Below are positions 49,593-57,872 of a stretch of DNA of 64,000 nt, in pieces. Below the pieces are notes generated by a model. That model saw only the letters and a program-made list of their open reading frames with translations, did not search any database and was not told where the DNA came from. The DNA is from Candidatus Calditenuaceae archaeon (GTDB lineage Archaea; Thermoproteota; Nitrososphaeria_A; Caldarchaeales; Calditenuaceae). The stretch covers positions 124,001 through 188,000 of the forward strand of contig JANXED010000001.1 in assembly GCA_025058175.1 (NCBI GenBank). The letters run 5' to 3'. The stretch's first letter is position 1, and each line of letters starts with the position of its first letter. A program made the position numbers and the translations under genes.

Positions 49593-51140
49593 TCAGCAGG
49601 GCTCGATCGTGCTCGGCGGCTTGCTGCTGACTGCGTAGCAGACCATCGCGACGCCCGGGACCTCGTTGGTGATCCTCCTCGATATCCGGTCGAGCAGGTC
49701 GTGGTCGAGCCTCATCCAGTCGGCGGTCATCCCGTCCTCGCTGGTCACGACCCTCACGATCACGATCCTCCCCTCCTCGCGCTCGTCGCCCTTCACCCCG
49801 ACCCACCGGTCGTCACCGACGGCTGCAAACGCCTGCCAGACCTGGTCGTAGAGACCGGCCCTCGTCAGCTCTTCCTCCACGATCGCGGAGGCCCTCCTGC
49901 AGACCTCGAGCTTCTCCTCGGTGACCTCGCCCATCACCCTCACCGCAAGACCGGGGCCCGGGAACGGGTGCCTCCTCACGACCGACTCGGGGACTCCGAG
50001 GGCCCTCGCGACCTGTCTCACCTCGTCCTTATAGAGGTCCTTGAGCGGCTCGATCAGACCGAGCCCCAGCTCCCTAGGGAGGCCTCCGACGTTGTGGTGG
50101 GACTTGATCACGCTCGTGGCGGTCCCCGTAGCACCGCTCTCGACCCTGTCCGGGTAGATCGTGCCCTGCGCGAGATACTCGATCCTCCCGATCCTCGAGG
50201 CGACATCCTTGAAGACCTCGACGAAGAGCGCTCCGATCGCCTTCCTCTTCTCCTCCGGGTCCCTCAACCCCCTTAGCGCGTTCATGAACCTAGACCTCGC
50301 GTCGACGAAGTGGACGTTCTTCAACCCCATCGACCTCAGGACCTCGAGGACCTCCTCGGCCTCGCCCTCCCGCATCAGCCCGTGGTCGACGAAGACGACG
50401 TGGAGCCTGTCGCCGACCGCCCTGTGGAGGACAACGGCAGTCGTAATGGAGTCGACGCCTCCGCTGACGCCCAGCAGGACGCCCGCGCCTTCGGGGACCG
50501 ACCTCCTCACCTCCTCTATGACCTCCGCGACCCTGTCGAGCGGGTTCCACCTCTCCCTCAGCCCCGCGCCCCTCCTGAGGAAGTTCTCGAGGACCTTCGT
50601 CCCGTGCTCGGTGTGCCTCACCTCCGGGTGGAACTGGACCGTGAAGACGGGCAGCTCCTTCGACTCCATCGCCGCGATCAGGCCGTACTCGGACCTCGCC
50701 ACGACCCTAAAGCCCTCGGGGGGCCGCACGACGACGTCTCCGTGGCTCATCCAGACGACCTGCTGTCTCGGGAGGTCCGCGAAGAGGACGCTCTCCTCGT
50801 CCTCGACGATGACCCTGGTCCTCCCGTACTCCCTCCTCTCGGACCTCATTACCTCCCCGCCGAGCGCCTTCGCGATCAGCTGGTGGCCGTAGCAGATTCC
50901 GAGGACCGGTATGCCCGCGCCGATCACAGACGGGTCGAGTTGCGGCGCGCTTGGCTCGTAGACCGATCTCGGTCCTCCAGAGAGGATCAAGGCCGAGTAC
51001 TCCGCCAGCGGGACCTCCCTCAACCTCGAGTGGTCGACGATCTCCGAGTAGACTCCGAGCTCCCTGCACCTCCTCGCGATAAGGTGGGTGTACTGGCCTC
51101 CGAAGTCCACTACCAGGACCTTTTCCCTGACCGTCGACAC
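49593..51140 (-). CDS. guaA: GMP synthase (glutamine-hydrolysing)
   Basis: A 515-aa enzyme making GMP from XMP. The amidotransferase domain comes first (LILSGGPRSVYE, nucleophile Cys in LGICYGHQLIA, FHPEVRHTEHG). The ATP-pyrophosphatase domain follows with P-loop GVSGGVDSI, then YLAQGTIYPD and the C-terminal HHNVGGLP and PFPGPGLAVRVMG. In many archaea these two domains are separate genes; here they are fused as in bacteria. It starts at GTG 51140. Confidence 0.96.
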   Translation of the reverse strand: MSTVREKVLVVDFGGQYTHLIARRCRELGVYSEIVDHSRLREVPLAEYSALILSGGPRSVYEPSAPQLDPSVIGAGIPVLGICYGHQLIAKALGGEVMRSERREYGRTRVIVEDEESVLFADLPRQQVVWMSHGDVVVRPPEGFRVVARSEYGLIAAMESKELPVFTVQFHPEVRHTEHGTKVLENFLRRGAGLRERWNPLDRVAEVIEEVRRSVPEGAGVLLGVSGGVDSITTAVVLHRAVGDRLHVVFVDHGLMREGEAEEVLEVLRSMGLKNVHFVDARSRFMNALRGLRDPEEKRKAIGALFVEVFKDVASRIGRIEYLAQGTIYPDRVESGATGTATSVIKSHHNVGGLPRELGLGLIEPLKDLYKDEVRQVARALGVPESVVRRHPFPGPGLAVRVMGEVTEEKLEVCRRASAIVEEELTRAGLYDQVWQAFAAVGDDRWVGVKGDEREEGRIVIVRVVTSEDGMTADWMRLDHDLLDRISRRITNEVPGVAMVCYAVSSKPPSTIEPC

Positions 51141-51219
51141 CTCACTGGTCCCTTAGGCCCGGCGCTATTAATCGGAGCCTCCGGGCTTAGAATAAATACG
51201 CCCCGTGACTCCGAGATTG

Positions 51220-51311
51220 GGGGCCGTGGTCTAGCGGTCATGACGCCGCCCTTACGTGACCGACGTCAGGGGACACGGCGGAGGTCGCCGGTTCGAGTCC
51301 GGCCGGCCCCA
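51220..51311 (+). tRNA. tRNA-Val (anticodon TAC) with 19-nt intron
   Basis: Acceptor GGGGCCG (51220-51226) pairs with CGGCCCC (51304-51310), discriminator A 51311. Anticodon stem CCGCC (51246-51250) pairs with GGCGG (51277-51281), and the loop begins C-T-T-A-C, giving anticodon TAC at 51253-51255. Restoring a seven-base loop C-TTAC-A-C requires removing about 51256-51274, which can fold as TGAC-CGAC-GTCA. The intron is at or one base from the canonical 37/38 site. A TATA-like AATAAATA lies about 25 bp upstream. Confidence 0.92.
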
Positions 51312-51346
51312 CCTCGCATCCACCGGATCTCCCTCGAAATGCCTTA

Positions 51347-51979
51347 ATGACAAGGGCTCGGACTGACGGTGGAGTGCACCCTTCGGCGCTCATCGTCACG
51401 GAGTTCAGGCAGATAGGTGGCTCGAGGAGGGGCCTGGTGAGGCTCCATGACAAGCCGCTGATCCAGTACGTCATCGAGTCGATACCGGACGAGGTCGAGG
51501 AGCTCGTGGTCTCGGTCGCGAGCGAGTCGGAGGCCGAGGACTACAGGGAGCTCGTGGAGCAGTACATGGGCCGGTTCGTGATCTCCTCGAACAACCCTTT
51601 GCCCCAGGTCCTCCACGAAGTCCTCTCGGAGGGTGAGACCGACAGGCTGCTGGTCCTCCCCTGTGACGCTCCGCTCCTCACGATTGAGTTCACCTCGATG
51701 CTCCTGGACCTCACGAAGAGGTTCAACGCGGCCGTGCCGACCTCCTCCGACGGCGAGAGGAACTTCCTGTTCTCGGCCTACAGGGTCGAGGAGTACGTGA
51801 GGGCCTACGGGGCCGCGAGGTACAGGACTTCGATGAACGAGGTCGTGGGATCGATGAGGAACGTGATCTACGTCAACTATAGGGCTCTCAGGTCGCTGGA
51901 CCCCAGGCTCGCGTTCCTACTGAGGGTCAACAGCCCCGAGGACCTGAGGAGGGCGGAGCTCTTGATGCAGAGGAGGTGA
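51347..51979 (+). CDS. MobA-like nucleotidyltransferase with altered signature
   Basis: A 210-aa protein with the fold order of MobA/GlmU-type NTP transferases: SALIVTEFRQIGGSRRGLVRLHDKPL at the N-terminus, SNNPLPQVLHEVL, and LLVLPCDAPLLTIEF (the CDxP metal site). The usual LAGGxSxRMGxDK loop is changed: the glycines are shifted and the expected Lys is replaced by a late Lys in HDKPL. It may transfer a nucleotide to molybdopterin, cobinamide or another phosphate, or may have lost activity. No other molybdenum genes are nearby. The stop is followed by the helicase gene. Confidence 0.65.
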   Translation: MTRARTDGGVHPSALIVTEFRQIGGSRRGLVRLHDKPLIQYVIESIPDEVEELVVSVASESEAEDYRELVEQYMGRFVISSNNPLPQVLHEVLSEGETDRLLVLPCDAPLLTIEFTSMLLDLTKRFNAAVPTSSDGERNFLFSAYRVEEYVRAYGAARYRTSMNEVVGSMRNVIYVNYRALRSLDPRLAFLLRVNSPEDLRRAELLMQRR

Positions 51980-52043
51980 AGAGGGGACGAGGGCGCTCGA
52001 CAGCTCGAAGATCCTAGAGGCGCTCGGCATCGACTACTACGTC

Positions 52044-55000
52044 GTGAGGAGAGAGGGCTCGAGGCCGAAGAGGGTCGAGGTCAGGTTCAGGGACCTGTTG
52101 CCAGAGCTCGCGGAGAGGGGACTCGAGATCGCGGAGAAGCAGCTCTACGTCCACCAGATGAGGGCCCTGATCGCCCTCAATTCCGACAAGAACCTCATCT
52201 TGAGGTCGGGGACCGGCTCCGGGAAGACCGAGGCCTGGTTCGTCTACGTCGCGAGGAAGAGGCTCAAGGCGATGGCCGTCTACCCGACCCTGGCCCTCGC
52301 GAACGACCAGATCAGGAGGCTCAAGAGCTACTGTGAGGCGCTGGGGATGAAGGCGACGATAGTCGACTCGCCGACGGTCAAGGAGTACGCGAAGTCGTCG
52401 GGGACGAGGGCGCTCAGGTATGAGATCTCAGGGAGCGACGTCGTGATCACGAACCCCGCCTTTCTCCTCAACGAGCTGAAGAGGATCGGGACCGACCGGC
52501 CGCCCTACACGCGGAGCTTCCTCGAGAACTTGGACCTCCTGGTGATCGACGACCTCGACTTCTACAACCCGAGGAGCCTCGCGATAATGCTCGCGATGAT
52601 GGCGATCCTTCGTGAGGAGGTCTCCCCGAAGGTGAGGTTCGTAGTCCTGACAGCGATGCTGAAGGACCCCACCGGGCTCGCCGAGTACGTGAGGCGGATC
52701 ACGGGGAAGGAGGTGGAGGTGATCGACGGCCTCCCGTTCAGCGCGGAGAATTACACCTACGTCGTCTTCGGGAAGGACCTGAGGAGGCTCTGGGAGGGGC
52801 TGAGGGGCGCTAGGCCTGTCATCGAGGCTGCGGGCGCGGGGCGCGACGCCCTTCAGGCCCTCGAGGACTTCCAGAAGTTCAGGGCGTCGCTCTTCAAGGT
52901 GATGGAGGTCGCGAGGGCGGCTGGCATCGAGGTCCCGGAGGACCTGGGGCTCAACCCGGTTGAAGTGTTGGAGAGGTACGTGGAGGACGAGGGGATCACG
53001 CTGGTCTTCACCAAGAGCATCGCCAAGGCCGAGGAGGTCGCGAGGGCCCTGAGGGAGAGGGTCGGGGACGCGGTAGCCTCTCATCACCACCTCCTCGAGA
53101 AATCGCTGCGGGCCGAGGTAGAGGAGAGGGCCAGGAGGGGCGAGGTGAAGATACTGGTCTCGCCGAGGACGCTCTCCCAGGGGATAGACATCGGGCAGAT
53201 CGTAAGGACGGTGCACATCGGGCTCCCCGACAGCCTGAGGGAGTTCCTCCAGAAGGAGGGGAGGAAGGGGAGGAGGGAGGAGGTCGAGCGGACCGAGACC
53301 CTGATCTTCCCTTCCTCGGGCTGGGACTACAACCTCCTGAGGAGGGGACCTTCGGCGCTCCTGAAGTGGCTCGAGCTCCCGAGGGAGATTCTGGTCATCA
53401 ACCCGGAGAACAAGTACGTGGTGCTGGTGAAGGGCCTGATTAGGCTCTCGAACCCGAACAGGGCCGTGAACGCGTCTCCGGAGGAGCTGGAGCTGCTGAG
53501 CAGGCTCGGGCTGAGGGACGGCCTCCAGCTCAACGACCGCGGAAAAAGGGCGCTCCTCAACCTGAACTTCTACGAGTTCGCGCCACCCTACGGTATCAAG
53601 AGGATAAGGAGGACCAAGGAGTCGGAGAAGTACCTCGAGGAGATCTCGCATGCGGACCTCGTCGAGAAGTTCCAGATCGGGTGCATCGACTACACCTCCG
53701 ACGGCGTCGTGACCGCGTTCAGAAAGACGGACTCGAAGGGCAGGGTGGTGACCGGGGTGATAGTGGAGGACATCGCGGAGCACGTGCTAAGGAGGCACGA
53801 CCCGCTCGCCTACGTCCTCGAGGAGTACTACGCCTTCGCGAGGAGGTGGGGCGTCACGCCGGACATCAGGAGGGACTACAGGGCCGGGCTGATCCACAGC
53901 GACGTCATATGCGTCGTGAGGCCCCCTGAGGGCTTCGAGCGCTATGTGAAGATCCCCAACAGGACGATCTGGACCGTGATGAGCAGGGTGCCGAAGGTAG
54001 TCGTGGTGGGGGACGGGAAGACGGTCGTCATGAGGGAGGCGAAGAGAATGGCCGTGCCCGCGATCACGGACGGAATCTACACGGACTTCTCATACGGAAC
54101 TATGGTCGAGCTTGACCCGAGGACCGAGCCTGACCTCGCGAGGCTCGGGGCGGCCTTCATCGAGCTGGTGATGCGGAGGGCCCTCTCGATCCCGTTCTGG
54201 ACTATAGCGTACGACGTCCTCGTGATGGGCGAGAGGAAGTTCCTCACGGTCCACGAGCCCGATTCGGCGGGGCTGCTGGAGGGGATGGATTGGGTGAAGC
54301 TCAGGGAGATTGTCGCGACCTACAACCCCGACGAGCTGGACGAGGCCCTCCTCGAGAGCGTGAACGAGCTCGGCTACTCGGCCCTGGTCGCGAAGGGGAT
54401 GGACTGGGAGGTGGCCAGGCACTACGCGCTCTCGATCATCGACCGGTTCATCGCCCGAGAGAGGATCAGGGTCGAGTTCAGGGGGAAGGAGCTGATGCTG
54501 CCTAAGCCCTCGAGGGCCCTAAAGAGGGCCGCGATGCTGGTCTACACCCTATCGGTCGGAGAGCGTTCGGTCCTGACGGGGTCCTCCGAACAGCAGGACG
54601 AGCTATACGCGGTCGCGGTCTTCGACGGCGAGTCGCTGAAAGTCCCGGTTGGTGTGTTCACGCCAGAGGGCCCTGACGAGGCCTACCTCGAGTCCTCCGC
54701 CTACGTCTCGAAGCTCGTCGACCAGGAGTTCACCATATACACCTACGACGTCGAGTCCCTGGAAGCCGCCCTGACCAGGCTCAAGATGAAGTCCCTAAAG
54801 GCGAAGCTCGCGGGCCTTCAGGGCGAGAACCTCCTGATCGACCTCTCGCCGCACGCCTCGAGGCTCCTTGGGCCCGACCACACCTTCAGGGACGTCGTCG
54901 AGTCCTTCGTGGGGTTGGCCGAAGGTCGGGTCGTCACGCCGATAGACGTCCTACTCCGGGGGATCAGGGTCCAGACCTCCCGAAGGGGATGGAGGGAGAA

Positions 55001-55106
55001 GGCGGTTAACGCGGTCGCGCCGGCTTTAGAGAAGCTCGCGGAGGTGGAGCTGACCGCGCTCTACCTCCTGAGCCTCATCGTGGACCCAAGGAGGGACGCT
55101 GGGTGA
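52044..55106 (+). CDS. Large SF2 helicase with DDLD motif II
   Basis: A 1020-aa superfamily 2 helicase. Q motif LYVHQMRAL (about residues 34-42), Walker A GTGSGKT (56-62), motif II DDLD (169-172, in place of DEAD/DEAH), motif III LTAML (202-206), motif V LVSPRTLSQGIDIG and motif VI QKEGRKGRREE. About 550 residues after the core match nothing that I know. The first available start is GTG 52044, but the open frame continues back to 51966 without ATG, GTG or TTG, encoding plausible protein (SKILEALGIDYYV). The true N-terminus is therefore uncertain. AGGAGGTGA, a strong ribosome site, lies at 51971-51979. DNA or RNA unwinding is inferred. Confidence 0.85.
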   Translation: MRREGSRPKRVEVRFRDLLPELAERGLEIAEKQLYVHQMRALIALNSDKNLILRSGTGSGKTEAWFVYVARKRLKAMAVYPTLALANDQIRRLKSYCEALGMKATIVDSPTVKEYAKSSGTRALRYEISGSDVVITNPAFLLNELKRIGTDRPPYTRSFLENLDLLVIDDLDFYNPRSLAIMLAMMAILREEVSPKVRFVVLTAMLKDPTGLAEYVRRITGKEVEVIDGLPFSAENYTYVVFGKDLRRLWEGLRGARPVIEAAGAGRDALQALEDFQKFRASLFKVMEVARAAGIEVPEDLGLNPVEVLERYVEDEGITLVFTKSIAKAEEVARALRERVGDAVASHHHLLEKSLRAEVEERARRGEVKILVSPRTLSQGIDIGQIVRTVHIGLPDSLREFLQKEGRKGRREEVERTETLIFPSSGWDYNLLRRGPSALLKWLELPREILVINPENKYVVLVKGLIRLSNPNRAVNASPEELELLSRLGLRDGLQLNDRGKRALLNLNFYEFAPPYGIKRIRRTKESEKYLEEISHADLVEKFQIGCIDYTSDGVVTAFRKTDSKGRVVTGVIVEDIAEHVLRRHDPLAYVLEEYYAFARRWGVTPDIRRDYRAGLIHSDVICVVRPPEGFERYVKIPNRTIWTVMSRVPKVVVVGDGKTVVMREAKRMAVPAITDGIYTDFSYGTMVELDPRTEPDLARLGAAFIELVMRRALSIPFWTIAYDVLVMGERKFLTVHEPDSAGLLEGMDWVKLREIVATYNPDELDEALLESVNELGYSALVAKGMDWEVARHYALSIIDRFIARERIRVEFRGKELMLPKPSRALKRAAMLVYTLSVGERSVLTGSSEQQDELYAVAVFDGESLKVPVGVFTPEGPDEAYLESSAYVSKLVDQEFTIYTYDVESLEAALTRLKMKSLKAKLAGLQGENLLIDLSPHASRLLGPDHTFRDVVESFVGLAEGRVVTPIDVLLRGIRVQTSRRGWREKAVNAVAPALEKLAEVELTALYLLSLIVDPRRDAG

Positions 55107-55556
55107 TCAGGACCGCTTCCAGAGCTGTAGCCCCCCTAGTCTCCTCATGACCTCGTCTGTGAACGCGGAGACCTCGGACCACTCGACGCCACGGGACTTC
55201 AGCAGCCCGGCGATCTCCCTCTCGACCAGCCTGTAGCTCTTCAGCCGCTCGTTCAGGGTTCGCCACCTCACGTCCTTCAGGGGCTCTGCGATCCTCTCAT
55301 CGTAGGGAAGGACGCCCCTAACCATGAGGTACGCGATGATCGGGTAACCCACGTAGTTCCTGAAGACGGTACCGTTGTCGTCGGAGCTCGCCTCGCCCGT
55401 GTTCAGGTCGACCCTCACCGTGTAGACCCTGTCGCCCTCAGACGCGGCCACCCTGCACCCGTTCTCGGCGACCTCGGTGACCCTTCCTCCCGCGACCGCG
55501 CCCAGCGCCTCGAGGACTTTGACCCTCGGAGGGAGCGAGAGGACCGTTCTGTCCAT
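55107..55556 (-). CDS. Unrecognised protein
   Basis: A 149-aa protein without a known motif. Residues about 20-60 look like small beta strands (GGRVTEVAENGCRVAASEGDRVYTVRVDLNTG). The C-terminal half is helical (DVRWRTLNERLKSYRLVEREIAGLL). It ends exactly where the convergent helicase gene ends. It starts at ATG 55556, 23 bp after the end of the phosphoesterase gene, and may be the last gene of the rtcB-phosphoesterase operon. No function is proposed. Confidence 0.6.
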   Translation of the reverse strand: MDRTVLSLPPRVKVLEALGAVAGGRVTEVAENGCRVAASEGDRVYTVRVDLNTGEASSDDNGTVFRNYVGYPIIAYLMVRGVLPYDERIAEPLKDVRWRTLNERLKSYRLVEREIAGLLKSRGVEWSEVSAFTDEVMRRLGGLQLWKRS

Positions 55557-55579
55557 CCCATCCTTCCCGGTGCCCGTCG

Positions 55580-56311
55580 TTAATCAACGATGAGTAGCTC
55601 CGGCCTCGAGTTGACCCTGACCTGGTGGAACATCTGCCCGATCCCCCTCGAGACGTAGAGCCTCGCGCCCCTCAGCTCGTAGAGCCCCCTGTTGTACCTC
55701 GAGTTGGTGAGCAGGGTCAGGCCTCCGACCACGAGGCCCCCGTGGGTGTGTCCAGCGAGCACAAAGGCCCCGCCCGACACGCTGTCCGCCACGTTCGGGT
55801 CGTGGGCTAGAACCAGACCGTCCGTGACCACCCGCGCGTACCTCCTGTCCTCCCTCCAGTCGTAGCCGAAGACCCTCCCGAACGGGGTCTCCGCGAACCG
55901 GTCAACTAGGACCTCGAACCCCCACCTCCTCAGAGCATTCGCCGTCTCCGAGGCCCGCCCGCTCCAATACTCGTGGTTCCCCAGGACCGCGAGTTTGACC
56001 CGAGCCTCTGTCCTCCGGAGGACCGAGTCGAGGCCCTCCATGTCCTTCGTCTCCTCATCGACGAGGTCGCCCGCGATCACCACCGCGTCCGGGTCTAGGC
56101 GCTCGAGGGCCTTGAGGGCGCCATCGACGTGGGCCTCGCCGCGGAAGTGGTAGTGGACGTCGGGGAGGAACGCGACCCTTCCCCCCAGTCCCACCTCGAG
56201 CTTCGTGACCTCCAGCCCGTAGTCGATCGAGCCGAGTGCGATCGAGCCGACCGCGGCGAGGGAGCCGAAGAGAGTCGCGGCTAGGGCCTTCCTCCTCGAG
56301 ACCCCGGGCAA
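55580..56311 (-). CDS. Exported calcineurin-like metallophosphoesterase
   Basis: A 243-aa dimetal phosphoesterase of the YkuE/LpxH-like class. The N-terminus VSRRKALAATLFGSLAAVG is a Tat-type signal (twin Arg then hydrophobic core), so it probably acts outside the membrane. Metal motifs are FLPDVHYH, VVIAGDLVD, VLGNHEYWSG, LAHDPN and LAGHTHGG, all complete. The substrate may be a phospholipid or nucleotide. Start TTG 56311 is 1 bp after the rtcB stop, so it is cotranscribed with the RNA ligase. Confidence 0.87.
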   Translation of the reverse strand: MPGVSRRKALAATLFGSLAAVGSIALGSIDYGLEVTKLEVGLGGRVAFLPDVHYHFRGEAHVDGALKALERLDPDAVVIAGDLVDEETKDMEGLDSVLRRTEARVKLAVLGNHEYWSGRASETANALRRWGFEVLVDRFAETPFGRVFGYDWREDRRYARVVTDGLVLAHDPNVADSVSGGAFVLAGHTHGGLVVGGLTLLTNSRYNRGLYELRGARLYVSRGIGQMFHQVRVNSRPELLIVD

Positions 56312-56312
56312 C

Positions 56313-57809
56313 TCATCCCTTCACTACGCCGATCGGAACTAGCCTCGCGACCTTCGTGCTCATCCCGACGCTGTGCGCGACCTCGACGACGTCGTCCGGG
56401 TTCTTATAGGCCTCGGGGACCTCCTCGACGATCGTGTCCATCGTGTCACCCTTGACGTAAATCCCTCTGCTCTCGAGGGCCCTCACGACCTGGTCGCCCC
56501 TGTACGCCCTCTTCGCACCGGCCCTGCTCATCTGCCTCCCCGCGCCGTGGACGCTGCTCCCGAACGTGATCTCGAGCGAGTTCCTCTGGCCGAGGAGGAC
56601 CCAGCTCGCGGTCCCCATGCTGCCGGGCACGAAGACCGGCTGGCCGAGGTCCCTGTAGGTCTCCGGGATGTGGTCCGAGTAGGGCGGCGCGTTGCCGGGG
56701 TAGCTCCTCGTAGCTCCCTTCCTGTGGACGAAGACGTCCCTCGTCTCGCCGTCGACCTTGTGCTTCTCGAGCTTGACGATGTTGTGGCAGACGTCGTAGA
56801 CTATCTTCAGGCCCATCTCCTCAGCAGGCCTCTTGAAGACCTGCTCGAAGCTCTGCCGTATCCAATGGCTGATCGCCTGCCTGTTAGCGAAGGCGAAGTT
56901 GACCGCGCACCCGAACGCCTTGAGGTACATGGTGGCCTCGGGGCTGCTTGCGGGAGTGCAGGCCAGCTCCCTGTCCGGGAGCCTGATGTTGTACTTCATC
57001 ACCGCCCTCTCCATCACCCTGAGGTAGTCGCTGCAGATCTGGTGGCCGTAGCCCCTGCTTCCGCAGTGGATGAGGATCGTTATCTGGCCCTCCTCGTAGA
57101 TACCCATCCTCTTCGCAGCGACCGGGTCGAAGATCTTCTCGACCTTCTGGATCTCGAGGAAGTGGTTCCCGCTCCCGAGGGTCCCGATCTGATCGAGTCC
57201 CCTGTGCTTCGCCTCGTTCGAGACCACGCTCGGGTCCGGGTCCGGTATGTCCCCGGTCTTGTACCTCGGGTACCTGCCCTCCTCCTCGATGTGCTTGTAG
57301 TCCTCGTGCCACCCGAGCCCGTACTTATCGATGATGTAACGGGCTCCCTCTGTCGCGACCCTGTCGAGGTCGGACATCGAGACGACGAAGTCCCTCCTCC
57401 TCGACCCGAGGCCCGCGGGGACGTTCCTGAAGATCACGTTCACCAACTCAACGATCTTCAGCCTGACCTCCTTCTCTGTGAGGTTGGTGACCATCAGCCT
57501 GACCCCGCAGTTTATGTCATATCCGACCCCTCCGGGTGAGATGACGCCCTCGGTCGCGTCCATCGCGGCCACCCCTCCGATCGGGAAGCCGTAACCCTCG
57601 TGTGCATCGGGAAGGACGGCGACGTGCTTCTGGACCCCGGGTAGGGTCGCGACGTTGACCCCCTGAATCAGGGTCCTGTCGGTCCTCATCTTCTCGAGGA
57701 GCTTCTCGGAGGCGAAGACGTAGACCGGTACCCTCATGTCGTGTCTGAAGGTCTTCGGGATCAGCCAGACGCTCGGCGCCACCTTCTGCAGCGGAACTGA
57801 GGCGCTCAT
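56313..57809 (-). CDS. rtcB: tRNA-splicing ligase RtcB
   Basis: A 498-aa RNA ligase joining 2',3'-cyclic phosphate and 5'-OH ends with GTP and Mn. Metal ligands are in VGYDINCGVRLM, TLGSGNHFLE, LIHCGSRGYGHQ and YDVCHNIVKLEKH. The guanylylated His is in GSSVHGAGRQMSR. No intein is present, although archaeal rtcB often carries one. This is the ligase needed to finish the spliced tRNAs of this genome, two of which lie in the window. It starts at ATG 57809. Confidence 0.97.
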   Translation of the reverse strand: MSASVPLQKVAPSVWLIPKTFRHDMRVPVYVFASEKLLEKMRTDRTLIQGVNVATLPGVQKHVAVLPDAHEGYGFPIGGVAAMDATEGVISPGGVGYDINCGVRLMVTNLTEKEVRLKIVELVNVIFRNVPAGLGSRRRDFVVSMSDLDRVATEGARYIIDKYGLGWHEDYKHIEEEGRYPRYKTGDIPDPDPSVVSNEAKHRGLDQIGTLGSGNHFLEIQKVEKIFDPVAAKRMGIYEEGQITILIHCGSRGYGHQICSDYLRVMERAVMKYNIRLPDRELACTPASSPEATMYLKAFGCAVNFAFANRQAISHWIRQSFEQVFKRPAEEMGLKIVYDVCHNIVKLEKHKVDGETRDVFVHRKGATRSYPGNAPPYSDHIPETYRDLGQPVFVPGSMGTASWVLLGQRNSLEITFGSSVHGAGRQMSRAGAKRAYRGDQVVRALESRGIYVKGDTMDTIVEEVPEAYKNPDDVVEVAHSVGMSTKVARLVPIGVVKG

Positions 57810-57872
57810 TCCGTACCCATGGGTGAGGCGGGGAATATTAACGTAGACCTAAATCGCGAGTCTCCGGAGAGG

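Noticed and set aside
51985-51991. ACG as start codon of the helicase after AGGAGGTGA
   Set aside because: ACG starts are not established in archaea and the ribosome-site match is forced by the Arg-Arg-stop end of the upstream gene; kept only as an open question.
52428-53783. 451-codon frame antisense to the helicase
   Set aside because: Same shadow composition; the helicase frame shows complete SF2 motifs.
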